Shown here piece after piece: positions 33,401 through 43,309 of a stretch of 64,000 nt of DNA. Origin of the DNA: Paenibacillus sp. HWE-109 (GTDB lineage: Bacteria; Bacillota; Bacilli; Paenibacillales; NBRC-103111). The first letter of the stretch is position 1. Every line of letters begins with the position of its first letter. The stretch spans positions 8,698,501 to 8,762,500 of the forward strand of contig NZ_CP091881.1 of NCBI RefSeq assembly GCF_022163125.1, read 5' to 3'. The position numbers and the translations under genes were made by a program. A model generated the notes under the pieces. It saw only the letters and a list, made by a program, of their open reading frames with translations. It searched no databases and was not told the origin of the DNA.

Positions 33401-35755
33401 CATATCCGAATCAAAGATCAAACGGAGGGGAAATATTACTTCTTCAGCAGTGCCTACAATTTTGATAACAAGGCTCCAACTGTACATTTCAGCAAAACAG
33501 AGGTCGGCTATGCCAAACCATCGCATAGTATTGATGTTGTGGCAACGGAGCTGTACGCGTCAGCCGGAATGACGACCAAGTATCAATGGATACCTACAGC
33601 GGCAGCGCCGCCAGATGAATCATCGGCGAATTGGAAATCCCTTCCGGGCAATAGCGGTACGGTGGTTATTGATAATTCGCAGATGGCTCCAGGCGAAGTC
33701 CTCGACTATACCCTGTATGTGTATGCCACAGATGGATTAGGCAACGGAGCCATCACGCATACGGGCTCTTTCAAAATCTCCAAAGAAGAACATACGCCGA
33801 TTGAAGTCCTGAAGTCGGACCTTGTCTATTTGGAAGGCAATGAATCGGATGGCTATTATGCCATCACGAAGATTGAACTTAAGAGCGTGTCCAAAGAGGG
33901 TTACGAATATGCAATTTCCACGGATGACGGAGCAACATGGCATCCATGGCTGCCTTACAGCAACTTTATTAAGGTCGAAGTGGCAAGCAGCAACGTCGCA
34001 CAATTGAAGCTCAAGGTCAAATTCAAATCAGATTCCGGTACGGTCAGCAATGTTGTGAATGTAGATACGAGGGATTATTCCTCTTCCATGGATCCGATTT
34101 ATGGACTTGCCTCCCAGAATACACTGCGGCCAGTGGCTGGCAATGCCTTGCTGACCATCACGGTGAAGCCTGGCATCAAGGTAGTTCCTGCGCCGATTAC
34201 TGAGAATCAAATACTCCCTGTACGGACGAAGGGCAATAACTTTGAAGTTAGCCTGAATGGCGTATACACCTTTGATCTTACGGATGTGACGGATGATACC
34301 CGCAAAGATAAGTTGGTTATCGTTGTGAAGAACGTGGATAATACGGCGCCAAAAGGCGCAATCGAGCGAAGTGTAGCCGGTCCAACAACGGAGAATGTCC
34401 GTGTGAAACTTACGACCGATGAGGATGTTCGCATCAAGAACAACGAGGGGCGTTCCACGTATCTATTCACGGAAAACGGCACATTCACATTCGAGTTCGA
34501 GGATGAAGCAGGGAATGCGGGCACGGCTACAGCCGTTGTTGATACGATTGACAGAAGTCAGCCGTCAGCTCATATCGTGAAGTCCTACAGCTACGGAAGT
34601 CGCGGCGAGAAGACGTTCAAAACGGTAAAAGATGCCATGGGTCATGTGGTTATGGCGCAGGGGGCAACCTTCGGCGTTGAGAAAAACCAAGCGAGTGACA
34701 AAGATTTCATCATCGTAAGAAAACCGAAACAGTCCACGCTGTATGAGAACGGCGGAGTGGAATTCACCATTGCGGACCAGATGGGCAATACTTCCGTCCT
34801 GGAGGAGAACATCACGACGATTGTCACCAAGCTGCCGGATCCCGAGCTTATCGAATACGCCTTTGTTAATGACAACGGGCAGCTTCTGACTCAGGATCAA
34901 ACAGCCTTGATTGGCGGCAAACGGTATGCCAAAGGCAAAATGAGAGTTACCCTTCACGGCAAAGTGGATGCGCCTAATCAAGTTTTCCGAGGAACGGTGC
35001 CAGTTTCGGAAGGAGCAGGCTACGTTAATCTAATCAGTGATGTGACTGGGAAGTATGACTATGCGATGACTTACGGCACGAATGGCGAGATACGAGTGGC
35101 CCTGAGCGATCTTTTAGGAAATACGAATATCTCGCTCATCAAGGTTGAAGGGCTCGACAATACAGCTCCAACTATTCGCCTGAATAGTGCTTACACCGCG
35201 ATTGCGCAAAACAAGAAAGACTTCAACCCGCTTGTTGATCTTGGCGGCTATACGGTTTCAGATAATGTCTCGGAAGCTCGCAATCTGAAAGTTACGGTAG
35301 ATCAATTGGATATTTCCAAGCTGGGCAAGCAATCGGTGATCTATACCGTTACGGATGAAGTTGGCAATTCAACGAGCATCAAACAAGAAGTCGTCGTGCT
35401 TTCAAGTGCTGGTTTGCTTATCGTGGGCAATGATCAAGTCTTGTCTTCCGCATCCAGTGAAAGCATTTTATTGGATCGAAATGATATTACGTTCACGATA
35501 TCAGGTTACAACCTGATGAATGTTGACGGGGAAAGTAAAGTCAATGAACGTGGAACCTTCGATATTTTATACCACAGCGGTTTATATCGAGAAGGACAAA
35601 TGAAGTATATTGCCCAGAAAATCACGATGGAACAGCTGATCAACCATAAATTCGAAGTTGTTTTCCCGGAAACAGGTTGGTATACGATTATTGTTAGAAC
35701 ACAAGAACGCGAGAGGGAGTTTGCTACCTTCTTCATCGGCAGAATGAATAAATAG
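30482..35755 (+). CDS. Giant secreted protein with multiple Ig-like modules (1757 aa)
   Basis: Signal peptide ~1-34 (cleavage near ASA/AS). Residues ~35-230 form a module I do not recognise, with two Cys close together (YPCGATQ, DYDCDD) that could bond outside the cell. Repeated beta-sandwich units then follow, many opening with D(N/T)xxP: near 397, 543, 785 (DNKAPVV), 994 (DNKAPTV), 1285 (DNTAPKG) and 1558 (DNTAPTI). Several end in D(K/E)(A/V)GN, the pattern of bacterial Ig-like/surface repeat domains. There is no SLH, LPXTG or transmembrane end, so it is either secreted or held by its neighbours. GTG start behind AGGAGGTC. It lies 29 nt before the next giant gene. Confidence 0.8.
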   Translation: MNIRLKKRISMFMAGCLLLTTLLTSLTAGIASAASTNTDYLDTYIYGAKVVNHKDMPSWSSSYDSSELNFFSVFMRVAYPCGATQLPGISFSMEGDDYDCDDREFTDTDVNHVDGFFNGYINVAQIPALKRIAEGGTARFLVKAGKLDSTTNNGAYIKAFTNGTQRWYEHSTSSEADKENVDSGWLTFGPNDTIQVQTETNGSGTEVTNIRIYFADIDLPTISDYTFTSNGTEHDNTKINQKELFLKKDQKLNLTYNFSEPVKASAPVQAAKLTSHYLFTNPAGTGLPASGENQSMKLTLAANELTDYTKVLPYVYTGSDFHHTGNLPISDGGELETHRLNDKSLWTQIDAAEFHDTAGNPLTLDGFTKASGASSQFLQNKTVNPFDFASGQGYRVIIDAVPPKYTSSANGIQPDIVTGSTLNKGDVIDFKVQLTEDSAVKAGLNVGGLYLLFNNGMKAYYESGENSSIWTFRATVSENDLDVSLLKAIALTHNEKPDQSDKGVIQDYAGNLLMDAANASKSDNNDPSQRVPNTKIDWAKLSIDNTKPILSYIYENGGATDAVYQKTGKIKIDANDPSITTPPLDPDEPGKVRPSSGIYRPLNLTGSTPESSPGVGLVYYQWSRSELNPLAAKDADQFAAVKRYSLTGLQPREGLYPGELPDVNLMVVNNKTNSLMPPSEAFTPENSGKWYLHTWTADMTWDTARELMQVNKMKTYKSSNAAQYDGWINEYKAAHPGSSDTDAQLYADGKAMEAVGQYKNLSIWTPNDFKQDDSNWVYGTGIISIDNKAPVVSAHITSGNNMAEVKASVEASDEHSDIDPNQLLFQWVELGGQPQEISWKRVPDSRTVTTRNEVLKDGKYVLHLRAMDKAGNQTETVMDEQAVVNSNVNIRSAFLPESSEQYVRSRDIDFSIEGVSVAEAVYAFSSSAVVPDASAFKAFDLASNAPTPDPGSSVTGAVYTALKDTSLNGTQYLHIRIKDQTEGKYYFFSSAYNFDNKAPTVHFSKTEVGYAKPSHSIDVVATELYASAGMTTKYQWIPTAAAPPDESSANWKSLPGNSGTVVIDNSQMAPGEVLDYTLYVYATDGLGNGAITHTGSFKISKEEHTPIEVLKSDLVYLEGNESDGYYAITKIELKSVSKEGYEYAISTDDGATWHPWLPYSNFIKVEVASSNVAQLKLKVKFKSDSGTVSNVVNVDTRDYSSSMDPIYGLASQNTLRPVAGNALLTITVKPGIKVVPAPITENQILPVRTKGNNFEVSLNGVYTFDLTDVTDDTRKDKLVIVVKNVDNTAPKGAIERSVAGPTTENVRVKLTTDEDVRIKNNEGRSTYLFTENGTFTFEFEDEAGNAGTATAVVDTIDRSQPSAHIVKSYSYGSRGEKTFKTVKDAMGHVVMAQGATFGVEKNQASDKDFIIVRKPKQSTLYENGGVEFTIADQMGNTSVLEENITTIVTKLPDPELIEYAFVNDNGQLLTQDQTALIGGKRYAKGKMRVTLHGKVDAPNQVFRGTVPVSEGAGYVNLISDVTGKYDYAMTYGTNGEIRVALSDLLGNTNISLIKVEGLDNTAPTIRLNSAYTAIAQNKKDFNPLVDLGGYTVSDNVSEARNLKVTVDQLDISKLGKQSVIYTVTDEVGNSTSIKQEVVVLSSAGLLIVGNDQVLSSASSESILLDRNDITFTISGYNLMNVDGESKVNERGTFDILYHSGLYREGQMKYIAQKITMEQLINHKFEVVFPETGWYTIIVRTQEREREFATFFIGRMNK

Positions 35756-35784
35756 ACAGGCAGACAACGAAGGAGCCATTGTGA

Positions 35785-38700
35785 ATGAGAGCTATTAGGA
35801 AATGTTTGGCTATTCTGATATTCGTCACACTCGTTATGAACTTTCCGTTAGCCGTCTTGGCTGATGGACTTAATGCCAAAGACGTGACGGTGCTCAGCAA
35901 CAGCTTTATCAAAGTAACCGTCGATAATCACTCCGGACGATTCGCGATTCGTACTGTGGATGGACAGCCGGTGCGCAAGAACGATCAGCAAGTGGATATG
36001 ATGTTTAGAGGTGATGATCCAGAATCATCGTTTACGACGTTCCGGATTGACGGTACAGACTATATTTTCGGTAATCCTTATAAATTTGGCGTTAACTTCC
36101 TATCCGAAGTGACGCCTCCCAAGATTGTCAACAACACCGATGGGACAAGACAGATTGAAACGGTCTGGACCATCAAAGGCGTAGAGATCAAACAAATCAT
36201 TATGTTGTATATGGATGTCAAAGATAAGAAGAATTCCGGCAATGTGAATGTCCGTTACGAAGTGACCAATCACTCGGGTGCTGATATTCAAGTGGGTTCA
36301 CGGATGCTGCTTGACACGATGGTCGGGGGCAATGACGGGCCTGCGTTCCAAGTGGGGACAGCGTATAAAGTGCCTTTGCAAGTCGAAAGAAAGCTCGTCG
36401 ATGAATCCAAATTGGACGGGAGCATTAGTCCGGAGGAAAAACCTTTGTATACATTGCCTGCCTATTGGGTGATGAAGGACAAATACGATTTGACGAACCC
36501 GCTGGCGACCAATGTGGTTGCCTATGGTTTTAATAATTTCTCGGAAAAAGATATTAATATTGTCGATGAGATGATCGTCGGTCATTGGAATAAAATGGCC
36601 AATACCAAGTGGGATTATCAGGTTAATCCCAATCTGGATTTCACAACGGATACCAACGATTATGGTACTGCCGATTCAGCGGTTGCCTTGTACTGGAACC
36701 CTGATCCTGTCTTGAAGGAAGCAACGAAGACATTTGAAACGGTATACGGACTTGGTGAAATTGTAGAGCCTGATAAAGTTTTTTCCATCCGATATATCGA
36801 TCCTGTCAATCAACTGGCAACGACCCAAGATGGCAGTGCCTACGACAATGAGGGCGTGTTTAACGTTGTTGCCGAAATAGAAAATTTGCCTGCTTTCCAA
36901 ATGGAACAGTCGCGGATCGATGCCGAACTGCAGCTGGCAAACGGGCTTAAGTTCGTCGATCTTGACGAAAGAGGGCAGATCAAACGCGATGGCAACGGCC
37001 ACATCATGACCAAGACATCAGATAGATCTTCGATTTCGTTCAAAAAAGAAGCCACGCCGGAAGAAGCGCAAAATGGCATCCAACCCAAATTTAAGCCTGG
37101 GGAAACTGTAACGGCTTCCTTCAAAGTCGTAGCGAAGGGCAAAGCGTGGCCGACGACCAAAGAGTATATGCTGACGGCCAGCAGTCCTGAAACCGAATTA
37201 AAGCTGGAAAATGTGAAAGATGAATCGATTAAGGCGCAGTACACGTCCAATAAGGCTAACTTTGTCTTTTTGCCTGCTGTAGGCCAAGGTTCACAGACAT
37301 TCGTGTATGCGATGTCGCCTAAGGAAGCTTATACGACGGATGTGAAATACATTACGCTCAATTTAAGCAATATTGAAGCTTATACGACCGGCAATGCAAC
37401 TGCTGACCCGAATTTCGATCTCTATCTGAAGGAATCTGCAACGGGACACCGCTACAAAGTGCCTGTGAAGAATTCCGTGATTCTGCAGCCGACGGGTGAC
37501 GGGCTTGTCGGAGATATGCGGATTACTTACCGTACGGGCGACCTTGTCGACACGAAAGGTGTTGTCATGAAGGACGCCGACGGCAAGGAAATGAGAGATT
37601 TGGGCGCTGCCCTGCCGCTTGGCGAGTATCAAGTCGAGATCGACTACAAAGGCGATAGCGGGGATGACCCGGACGGAGCCAAACTGTACGATATCACGAC
37701 GAGCCAACGTTTTGTTGTCAGCGAGAATGAAGAAGCCAGAGTGAAGAAGGCTAATCTATTGGCCGTCGTGAAGAAGATGGTTAATTTAGGCCAAGGCTTG
37801 ACAGATGCAACGAAAAAAGAACTGGAAGAGGCTTACCCAGGATATACCGCAAATGGCAGCTTCCAAACACACAAGACACTTTTTAACCAAGTGAAGGGGC
37901 TATTGGAGCAAGGGAGTAAACTTGCCGATCCTGAACTGGATCTCACGACGATGCTGCCGGAAGCTCGCGTGCCGGCTTATCGCTTGGTAGCTTTTGAGAG
38001 TGAAGAAGAGCTGGACACGTTCAAAGAAAAAGCCGAGCAAACCCATCAGGAGGTACTCGTTGAAATCGAAGGGATGATCAACCGTATCGGATCAGGCAAT
38101 GAAGCCAAATATGTCGTCGATACGAAGTCGGAGCCCGCCATTATTAATAAAAGCGTCGCTTATCGCGGGAAGGACATGGTTTTCTCGAACGGACAGCTGG
38201 ATGTCTTAGGACTTGTCGGGAAAATTCCAGGTTACAAAGGGATTCCTTTCTTTAATACGCTGAATGTAAAAGGGGATGGCTTGCTGACCGTGGCAAGCAG
38301 CGGGTTTGTGTTCCATCAGGGAGAATGGACGCTGGATTTCTTCAATGGTTTTGACAAGTCCTTAGCGGAAGGAGAAAAAGAGGAGAAAGCGGACAAGGGC
38401 GGCGAAGACGAGTCGTTGAATGGCTCCTTGAAATGGGCAGCCGGCGAGCTCGGCGATCGCTTGAATCCGCTTAGGCAGCTATTAATTCACGATGTTTATT
38501 TCAACAAACATAGTTTGTTTGCAGCGCCAAGCTTTTCGATAAGCGGATTCGGACTGAAGTTCAACGATTTCATCCTGCGTGAAGACGGCGTCTCCTTCGG
38601 AGGAAGCATTGCAATGAAAATTGCGGATGCGGAAATCAAGAACGTTAAATTTAATGACAAAGGTTTTGTGGGTATTGATGCCGATTTGAAATTCGAGTTG

Positions 38701-41700
38701 TCGAAGAGCATGGGTCTCATTGACAGTTCTGAATCAGAGGGTGAAGACGAGAAACTGGCTTCCGGGGAATTCAATCTCGTACACTACGAGCAAAAGCAAG
38801 CGGGGGTCGAGAACAAGTACGATCTTAATTTTGATGCTAATCTTCGCGGCATTACGCAGGTACATGTCGAGATTGCCTTCAAACAGGTTGCAGACAAGCG
38901 GATTCTTCCCAATGTCATTGCCTTCTCGGCGGACTTGGGCGATCCCGGTGTTCTGATCGCAGGCGGGACGTATTTAACAAGCGTTCGCGGAGCGATCCGT
39001 GAGCTGGCAGATACGATTGCTGGAGGATCCAGCGATGTTCCTTTGACCATCGAGGCCGGAGCCGACGTCTCCTTTGGCGTGAAACCGGCAACGTTCTACG
39101 GCAGCATCGATATGACATTGAGACGATCCGGCATTAAGCTGGTCGGTAGAATGGACTATCGAGCGAGCTCAACGTCTGATCGCGTAGAGATGCTCAAGGA
39201 GGCCACGGTCTCTGCACAGTGGATGACGCCTTGGTTTGTCAGCGCATCCGCCGAAATCGATGTTATGGGCTGGGACTTGATCATCGGGAAAGCTTCGATC
39301 TTCCTGGGGCAGAATTTACTCAAAAACCGCATCGATTTCGAAGGCTTCGTCAGCGCGCGAGTCCAGGTGCCAGGCAAAGTGCCAATTCTCGGGGGCATGT
39401 CTCTCGGAGGTGTCTCCTTGGGAGCCAACAATGACAAGATGTGGGGCGGCGTCTCCATCCTCTTCTTTAGCCTAGGCATCACCTATTACTTCAACGGAGG
39501 CGTCGAATTCGGTACTTCAGGAGAAGGCTTGCCAGAGGGACTGCTTTACTTGCAAGTGCAGGATCCGGAGACAGGACCGAAATTGGTCGTATTCGGAGAA
39601 GGCGTTCAGACCATGGCGACTTCATGGGTGTCCCAAGAGGATGCTGTTCATGAAATCCAGTATCACAGCGTCGCTGAAGGTGTTGAGATGTTGGATAATG
39701 GCTCCATGAACGTTGGAATCGGTGGCATTAAAGTAGCGGACGAAGGAAAGCTTCATGAGATTCCGATGAACAAAATTACCGGCGATGCCCTGCTTGAGCT
39801 TACTTATAACGGCCTAACAGCGCCTAATTTTGTATTCAAAGACAACAACGGCAAAGATTTTAAACTCATCTATGATGAAACCAGAACGAATGCTCAAGCA
39901 AACGCATTTACACAACAAATAACAACGGATGGCGTTTCATCCAAGAAAGTCTACATTGCTATTCCGCATGATCGTATTGGCGGGAGCATATGGAAGCTGT
40001 ACGCAGATCAAGCTGTGGAGTCCAAGCTGTTGAACATTCCGCAAGCGGCGCAGCTTGACGAAATCAAGCTGGATCCAAGTCAAACGGATGCGAACAAGTT
40101 TACCGCAACCTGGAAAGTGAATCATGCCAAACCAGGCGATACGGTCAGTCTGTATCTCACCAAGGATGCCGTGAGCGATACGAAACAGGCTTTCAATGAA
40201 GAGATCAAGGCTCCCGGCGATACGGGATTAATCATCGCCAAAGACTTGAAAGTTGCCAATTTAGGCGGCTTGTCCGGCAGCGTAACATCCGGACAAACCG
40301 AAATAGATGTCACGAAAGTGCCTCTTCTTGGCGACACGGAAGATATTCGCGGCTTGCTGTCGCAAGGGAATTATTATTTGCGTGCGGAGTTGAAATCGGC
40401 AAGCACCTTCCAGACGAAGACGACGAAGAACAAGTTCGACATCATCGATCCGCTCGCACCTTCACCTGTCAGTGACGTGACAGTAAAACCAGCAGGCAAC
40501 GGTTATTTTGAACTGTCCTTTAAGCCTGCGGGAAGAAAGTTGAATCAAACCGATGCGGAACTCAGCTACGCGATTGATGTTCTTCAGGAAGCGAATGGGA
40601 AACTAGGCGCATATCCGAACTTCGCATCGCAGCAATGGACGGAAGCAGAGCTCGCGCCTTACTGGAATAAGACAAGCGGCAAGTACGAACATATTCGTCT
40701 TGGCGGCTGGACAGCGAACTCCAACTCAAGCCAAGTTAATCAAGCGAGCTTGGCTGGTCAGCCTGTGGAAGGGAAAATCAAGTATACCGGCTTGGAAGTT
40801 GGACAATCGTATGTTGTTGGCGTTTCGGCAGCAGCCAAGCCGTCCAAAGCAGCCGACAAGCATCAGAATGATCATTATGCAGAGCGGGTAAACACGGCTA
40901 GCACACTATTGCCTGTACCAAGCAAGCCCAAGCTTACTGCGCAAGTCAGCCAAGCGAAACAGCTCAGCGCTGTGCCAAGCTCCTTCCTGGAAGTACTGAC
41001 GAATCAGAAGGAGCAAAGCATTACCATTACCTCGGATCAAAAAAATGTGGAGGTAGAAGCGATCTATGACGACAAATCAATCGGCATAATAGGGCTGGCG
41101 GATCAGTCGACAGGCAGCACAGGCAAGTTACAGCTCACTACGTTTAAGACCGATGGCAAATATGCCATTGAACTTAGAACACGGAATAAAACGACAGGTG
41201 ATTACTCCGTCACGATGCTGTATTTGACGGTCGATACGATGGCGCCTGTGATTTATATCGATACACCGTTAACGGGCGAACGGACGAAGAACGGTAAAAT
41301 CAAAGTGTCCGGCACTACGAGCAATGATGCGACGCTCAAGGTCAATGGCCAATCCGTTGCGGTGAGTCAGAACGGCAAGTTTGAAGGCGAAGTGGCGGCT
41401 GTCAGCAGCGATGCGACGTTCACCATCGCCTTTGAGGCAAGCGACCTTGCTGGGAACAGCAATAAGGCATCTGTAATGCTGACCAATGGTGCATTTCAAG
41501 TACCTGTTGCCTTAGTGCTTAGAAAAGTGCCGAATCTCAAAGTCAACGAGTCCGCACAAGTAAAGGCCTACTTACGGATGGCTAACGGCAAGAATGAGGT
41601 CGAGGCTGATGCCAGCAAGCTGACCTTCACCAATTACCTCGGAGAAGCGATCTCCGTAACCGGAAACGGTGCTGTGAAAGCACTGAAAGTCGGAGCGGGC

Positions 41701-43272
41701 ATTGCCAAAGCGGAGTACAAACTATCAGATGAGATGTCGCTGCAAGCGATGACAGTTATTAACGTGGAAAGCACAATCATCGCCAATACTGCTGAAATAG
41801 CGAATAATGGCAAAGCGACCAAACTCAACATCATTTCCGCGGGAGATTTAACGGACGCAGCGCTTGTATATCGCTTGTATCCTAAGTCTGAAGGGACACC
41901 GGTTGCGCCTGTTTATCAGGATGATGTGAGCGGTTGGCTGCCAATTCCTGCCGACGGTATTATACCTGCTGTGGAAGGTGACAAATTGGCGGTTGCCAAG
42001 CAGCCTAAGGGCGGCAAGCTGAATATCGGGGTTACCGGACTTATGCCAGCAGCTATTTGGACAGTTAGGAGTGGCGGCCCTGGTGGCGGAGGAATGCCTC
42101 CAGCCAATTCGGATATTCGGGTCGGTGGCGAGAAAATTGCCTCGGATCGCAAAGATGATCGTATCTATGCGAAAATCACTGATTCGCTGGGAATGAATAA
42201 TGGCAAAGCGACGCTGCTTATCCAATCTGAAGATAAGACGGCTAACGGTTACGAGTTTGACATTAGTCAAACAAGGCTGGCACAAGCGGTTAACAGCAAG
42301 CAAACGATCAGCTTTGAACTGCCTTTTGCCGAATTATCCTTCCCGGCTGCAGCAGCCGTTGGTATTGAACAAGATCTGAAAGTGAAGATCGATAAAAATA
42401 GCAGCAGTGTACAAAACAGTTTCCGACAGATTGCAAATGAGCTTCAGGCGAATGTGCTGGGCGATGGGCAAGGCGCTAGCTTCGATCTTCCATTGCCGAA
42501 TGGCTACAAAGATCGCAGTGTTAATGCCAAAGTAGCCATCCCTGCGAATGTGAACGCCAAAGAAATTACAGCCGTTGTCGTGCGAGATGCGAATGGGAAT
42601 TGGACAACGGTGCCATGGAAGCTGGAAGTAGTGCATAACCAGCCTTACGTCAGTTTAACTTTGACAGGCAGCGGCAGTGTGGCCTTCTTCAGCAATCATA
42701 AGAATTTCGTCGATGTCGACGAACAGGATTGGGCGAAACAAACCATCAGTGAAGCAGCCGGCCAACTGTTCATGCTGGGCAGAACAGCCGATCGCTTCGA
42801 TCCGAATCTTTCTATTACAAGAGCGGAGTATCCAACAGTGCTACTGAGAGTGCTTGGTCTGATGAACCAACAAGCGGTTCACTCCTTTGCAGATATTAAC
42901 CAGGAAGACTGGTACAACCGGAGCGTAGCAATCGCAGCAGATCAAGGGATTGTGAATGGCTTCCAAGACGGGACCTACAAGCCTAATGAGGAACTGTCGA
43001 GAATGGAAGCAATGATCATGGTTAGTCGCAGCTTGAAGCTGATTGGCGCTAATAGCACGATCACGGAAAGCCAAGTGAACGAGACACTTGGTGCATTCAA
43101 GGACGATGCGTCCATTCCGGATTGGGCTCGAGAAGCAGTTGCTTTGTGCATCAAGGCCGGCATTATTACAGGACAGGATCAATCGATCAATCCTGCGGCC
43201 CCTCTCACCAGAGCGCAAGCGGCGGCGATTGCCATGAGACTGAGTCATCTTATGGTCGTGAGCAATCCTTAA
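35785..43272 (+). CDS. Giant S-layer-homology surface protein (2495 aa)
   Basis: Signal peptide (MRAIRKCLAILIFVTL..., cleavage near VLA/DG). A very long extracellular region follows that I cannot assign in detail; it contains an Ig-like unit near 1817 (DTMAPVIYID ... ASDLAGNS) and a Gly-rich hinge near 2095 (GGPGGGGMPP). The C-terminus has three SLH domains starting near residues 2308 (FVDVDEQDW), 2367 (SFADINQEDW) and 2437 (FKDDASIPDW); these bind pyruvylated secondary wall polymer and tether the protein to peptidoglycan. The canonical ITRAE motif is present in the first SLH; the others read LSRME and LTRAQ. RBS AAGGAG before ATG. It is the third gene of the operon. Confidence 0.85.
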   Translation: MRAIRKCLAILIFVTLVMNFPLAVLADGLNAKDVTVLSNSFIKVTVDNHSGRFAIRTVDGQPVRKNDQQVDMMFRGDDPESSFTTFRIDGTDYIFGNPYKFGVNFLSEVTPPKIVNNTDGTRQIETVWTIKGVEIKQIIMLYMDVKDKKNSGNVNVRYEVTNHSGADIQVGSRMLLDTMVGGNDGPAFQVGTAYKVPLQVERKLVDESKLDGSISPEEKPLYTLPAYWVMKDKYDLTNPLATNVVAYGFNNFSEKDINIVDEMIVGHWNKMANTKWDYQVNPNLDFTTDTNDYGTADSAVALYWNPDPVLKEATKTFETVYGLGEIVEPDKVFSIRYIDPVNQLATTQDGSAYDNEGVFNVVAEIENLPAFQMEQSRIDAELQLANGLKFVDLDERGQIKRDGNGHIMTKTSDRSSISFKKEATPEEAQNGIQPKFKPGETVTASFKVVAKGKAWPTTKEYMLTASSPETELKLENVKDESIKAQYTSNKANFVFLPAVGQGSQTFVYAMSPKEAYTTDVKYITLNLSNIEAYTTGNATADPNFDLYLKESATGHRYKVPVKNSVILQPTGDGLVGDMRITYRTGDLVDTKGVVMKDADGKEMRDLGAALPLGEYQVEIDYKGDSGDDPDGAKLYDITTSQRFVVSENEEARVKKANLLAVVKKMVNLGQGLTDATKKELEEAYPGYTANGSFQTHKTLFNQVKGLLEQGSKLADPELDLTTMLPEARVPAYRLVAFESEEELDTFKEKAEQTHQEVLVEIEGMINRIGSGNEAKYVVDTKSEPAIINKSVAYRGKDMVFSNGQLDVLGLVGKIPGYKGIPFFNTLNVKGDGLLTVASSGFVFHQGEWTLDFFNGFDKSLAEGEKEEKADKGGEDESLNGSLKWAAGELGDRLNPLRQLLIHDVYFNKHSLFAAPSFSISGFGLKFNDFILREDGVSFGGSIAMKIADAEIKNVKFNDKGFVGIDADLKFELSKSMGLIDSSESEGEDEKLASGEFNLVHYEQKQAGVENKYDLNFDANLRGITQVHVEIAFKQVADKRILPNVIAFSADLGDPGVLIAGGTYLTSVRGAIRELADTIAGGSSDVPLTIEAGADVSFGVKPATFYGSIDMTLRRSGIKLVGRMDYRASSTSDRVEMLKEATVSAQWMTPWFVSASAEIDVMGWDLIIGKASIFLGQNLLKNRIDFEGFVSARVQVPGKVPILGGMSLGGVSLGANNDKMWGGVSILFFSLGITYYFNGGVEFGTSGEGLPEGLLYLQVQDPETGPKLVVFGEGVQTMATSWVSQEDAVHEIQYHSVAEGVEMLDNGSMNVGIGGIKVADEGKLHEIPMNKITGDALLELTYNGLTAPNFVFKDNNGKDFKLIYDETRTNAQANAFTQQITTDGVSSKKVYIAIPHDRIGGSIWKLYADQAVESKLLNIPQAAQLDEIKLDPSQTDANKFTATWKVNHAKPGDTVSLYLTKDAVSDTKQAFNEEIKAPGDTGLIIAKDLKVANLGGLSGSVTSGQTEIDVTKVPLLGDTEDIRGLLSQGNYYLRAELKSASTFQTKTTKNKFDIIDPLAPSPVSDVTVKPAGNGYFELSFKPAGRKLNQTDAELSYAIDVLQEANGKLGAYPNFASQQWTEAELAPYWNKTSGKYEHIRLGGWTANSNSSQVNQASLAGQPVEGKIKYTGLEVGQSYVVGVSAAAKPSKAADKHQNDHYAERVNTASTLLPVPSKPKLTAQVSQAKQLSAVPSSFLEVLTNQKEQSITITSDQKNVEVEAIYDDKSIGIIGLADQSTGSTGKLQLTTFKTDGKYAIELRTRNKTTGDYSVTMLYLTVDTMAPVIYIDTPLTGERTKNGKIKVSGTTSNDATLKVNGQSVAVSQNGKFEGEVAAVSSDATFTIAFEASDLAGNSNKASVMLTNGAFQVPVALVLRKVPNLKVNESAQVKAYLRMANGKNEVEADASKLTFTNYLGEAISVTGNGAVKALKVGAGIAKAEYKLSDEMSLQAMTVINVESTIIANTAEIANNGKATKLNIISAGDLTDAALVYRLYPKSEGTPVAPVYQDDVSGWLPIPADGIIPAVEGDKLAVAKQPKGGKLNIGVTGLMPAAIWTVRSGGPGGGGMPPANSDIRVGGEKIASDRKDDRIYAKITDSLGMNNGKATLLIQSEDKTANGYEFDISQTRLAQAVNSKQTISFELPFAELSFPAAAAVGIEQDLKVKIDKNSSSVQNSFRQIANELQANVLGDGQGASFDLPLPNGYKDRSVNAKVAIPANVNAKEITAVVVRDANGNWTTVPWKLEVVHNQPYVSLTLTGSGSVAFFSNHKNFVDVDEQDWAKQTISEAAGQLFMLGRTADRFDPNLSITRAEYPTVLLRVLGLMNQQAVHSFADINQEDWYNRSVAIAADQGIVNGFQDGTYKPNEELSRMEAMIMVSRSLKLIGANSTITESQVNETLGAFKDDASIPDWAREAVALCIKAGIITGQDQSINPAAPLTRAQAAAIAMRLSHLMVVSNP

Positions 43273-43309
43273 ATTCTGAGATGAGATCAATAGAGCGGGA
43301 CGGTGCAAT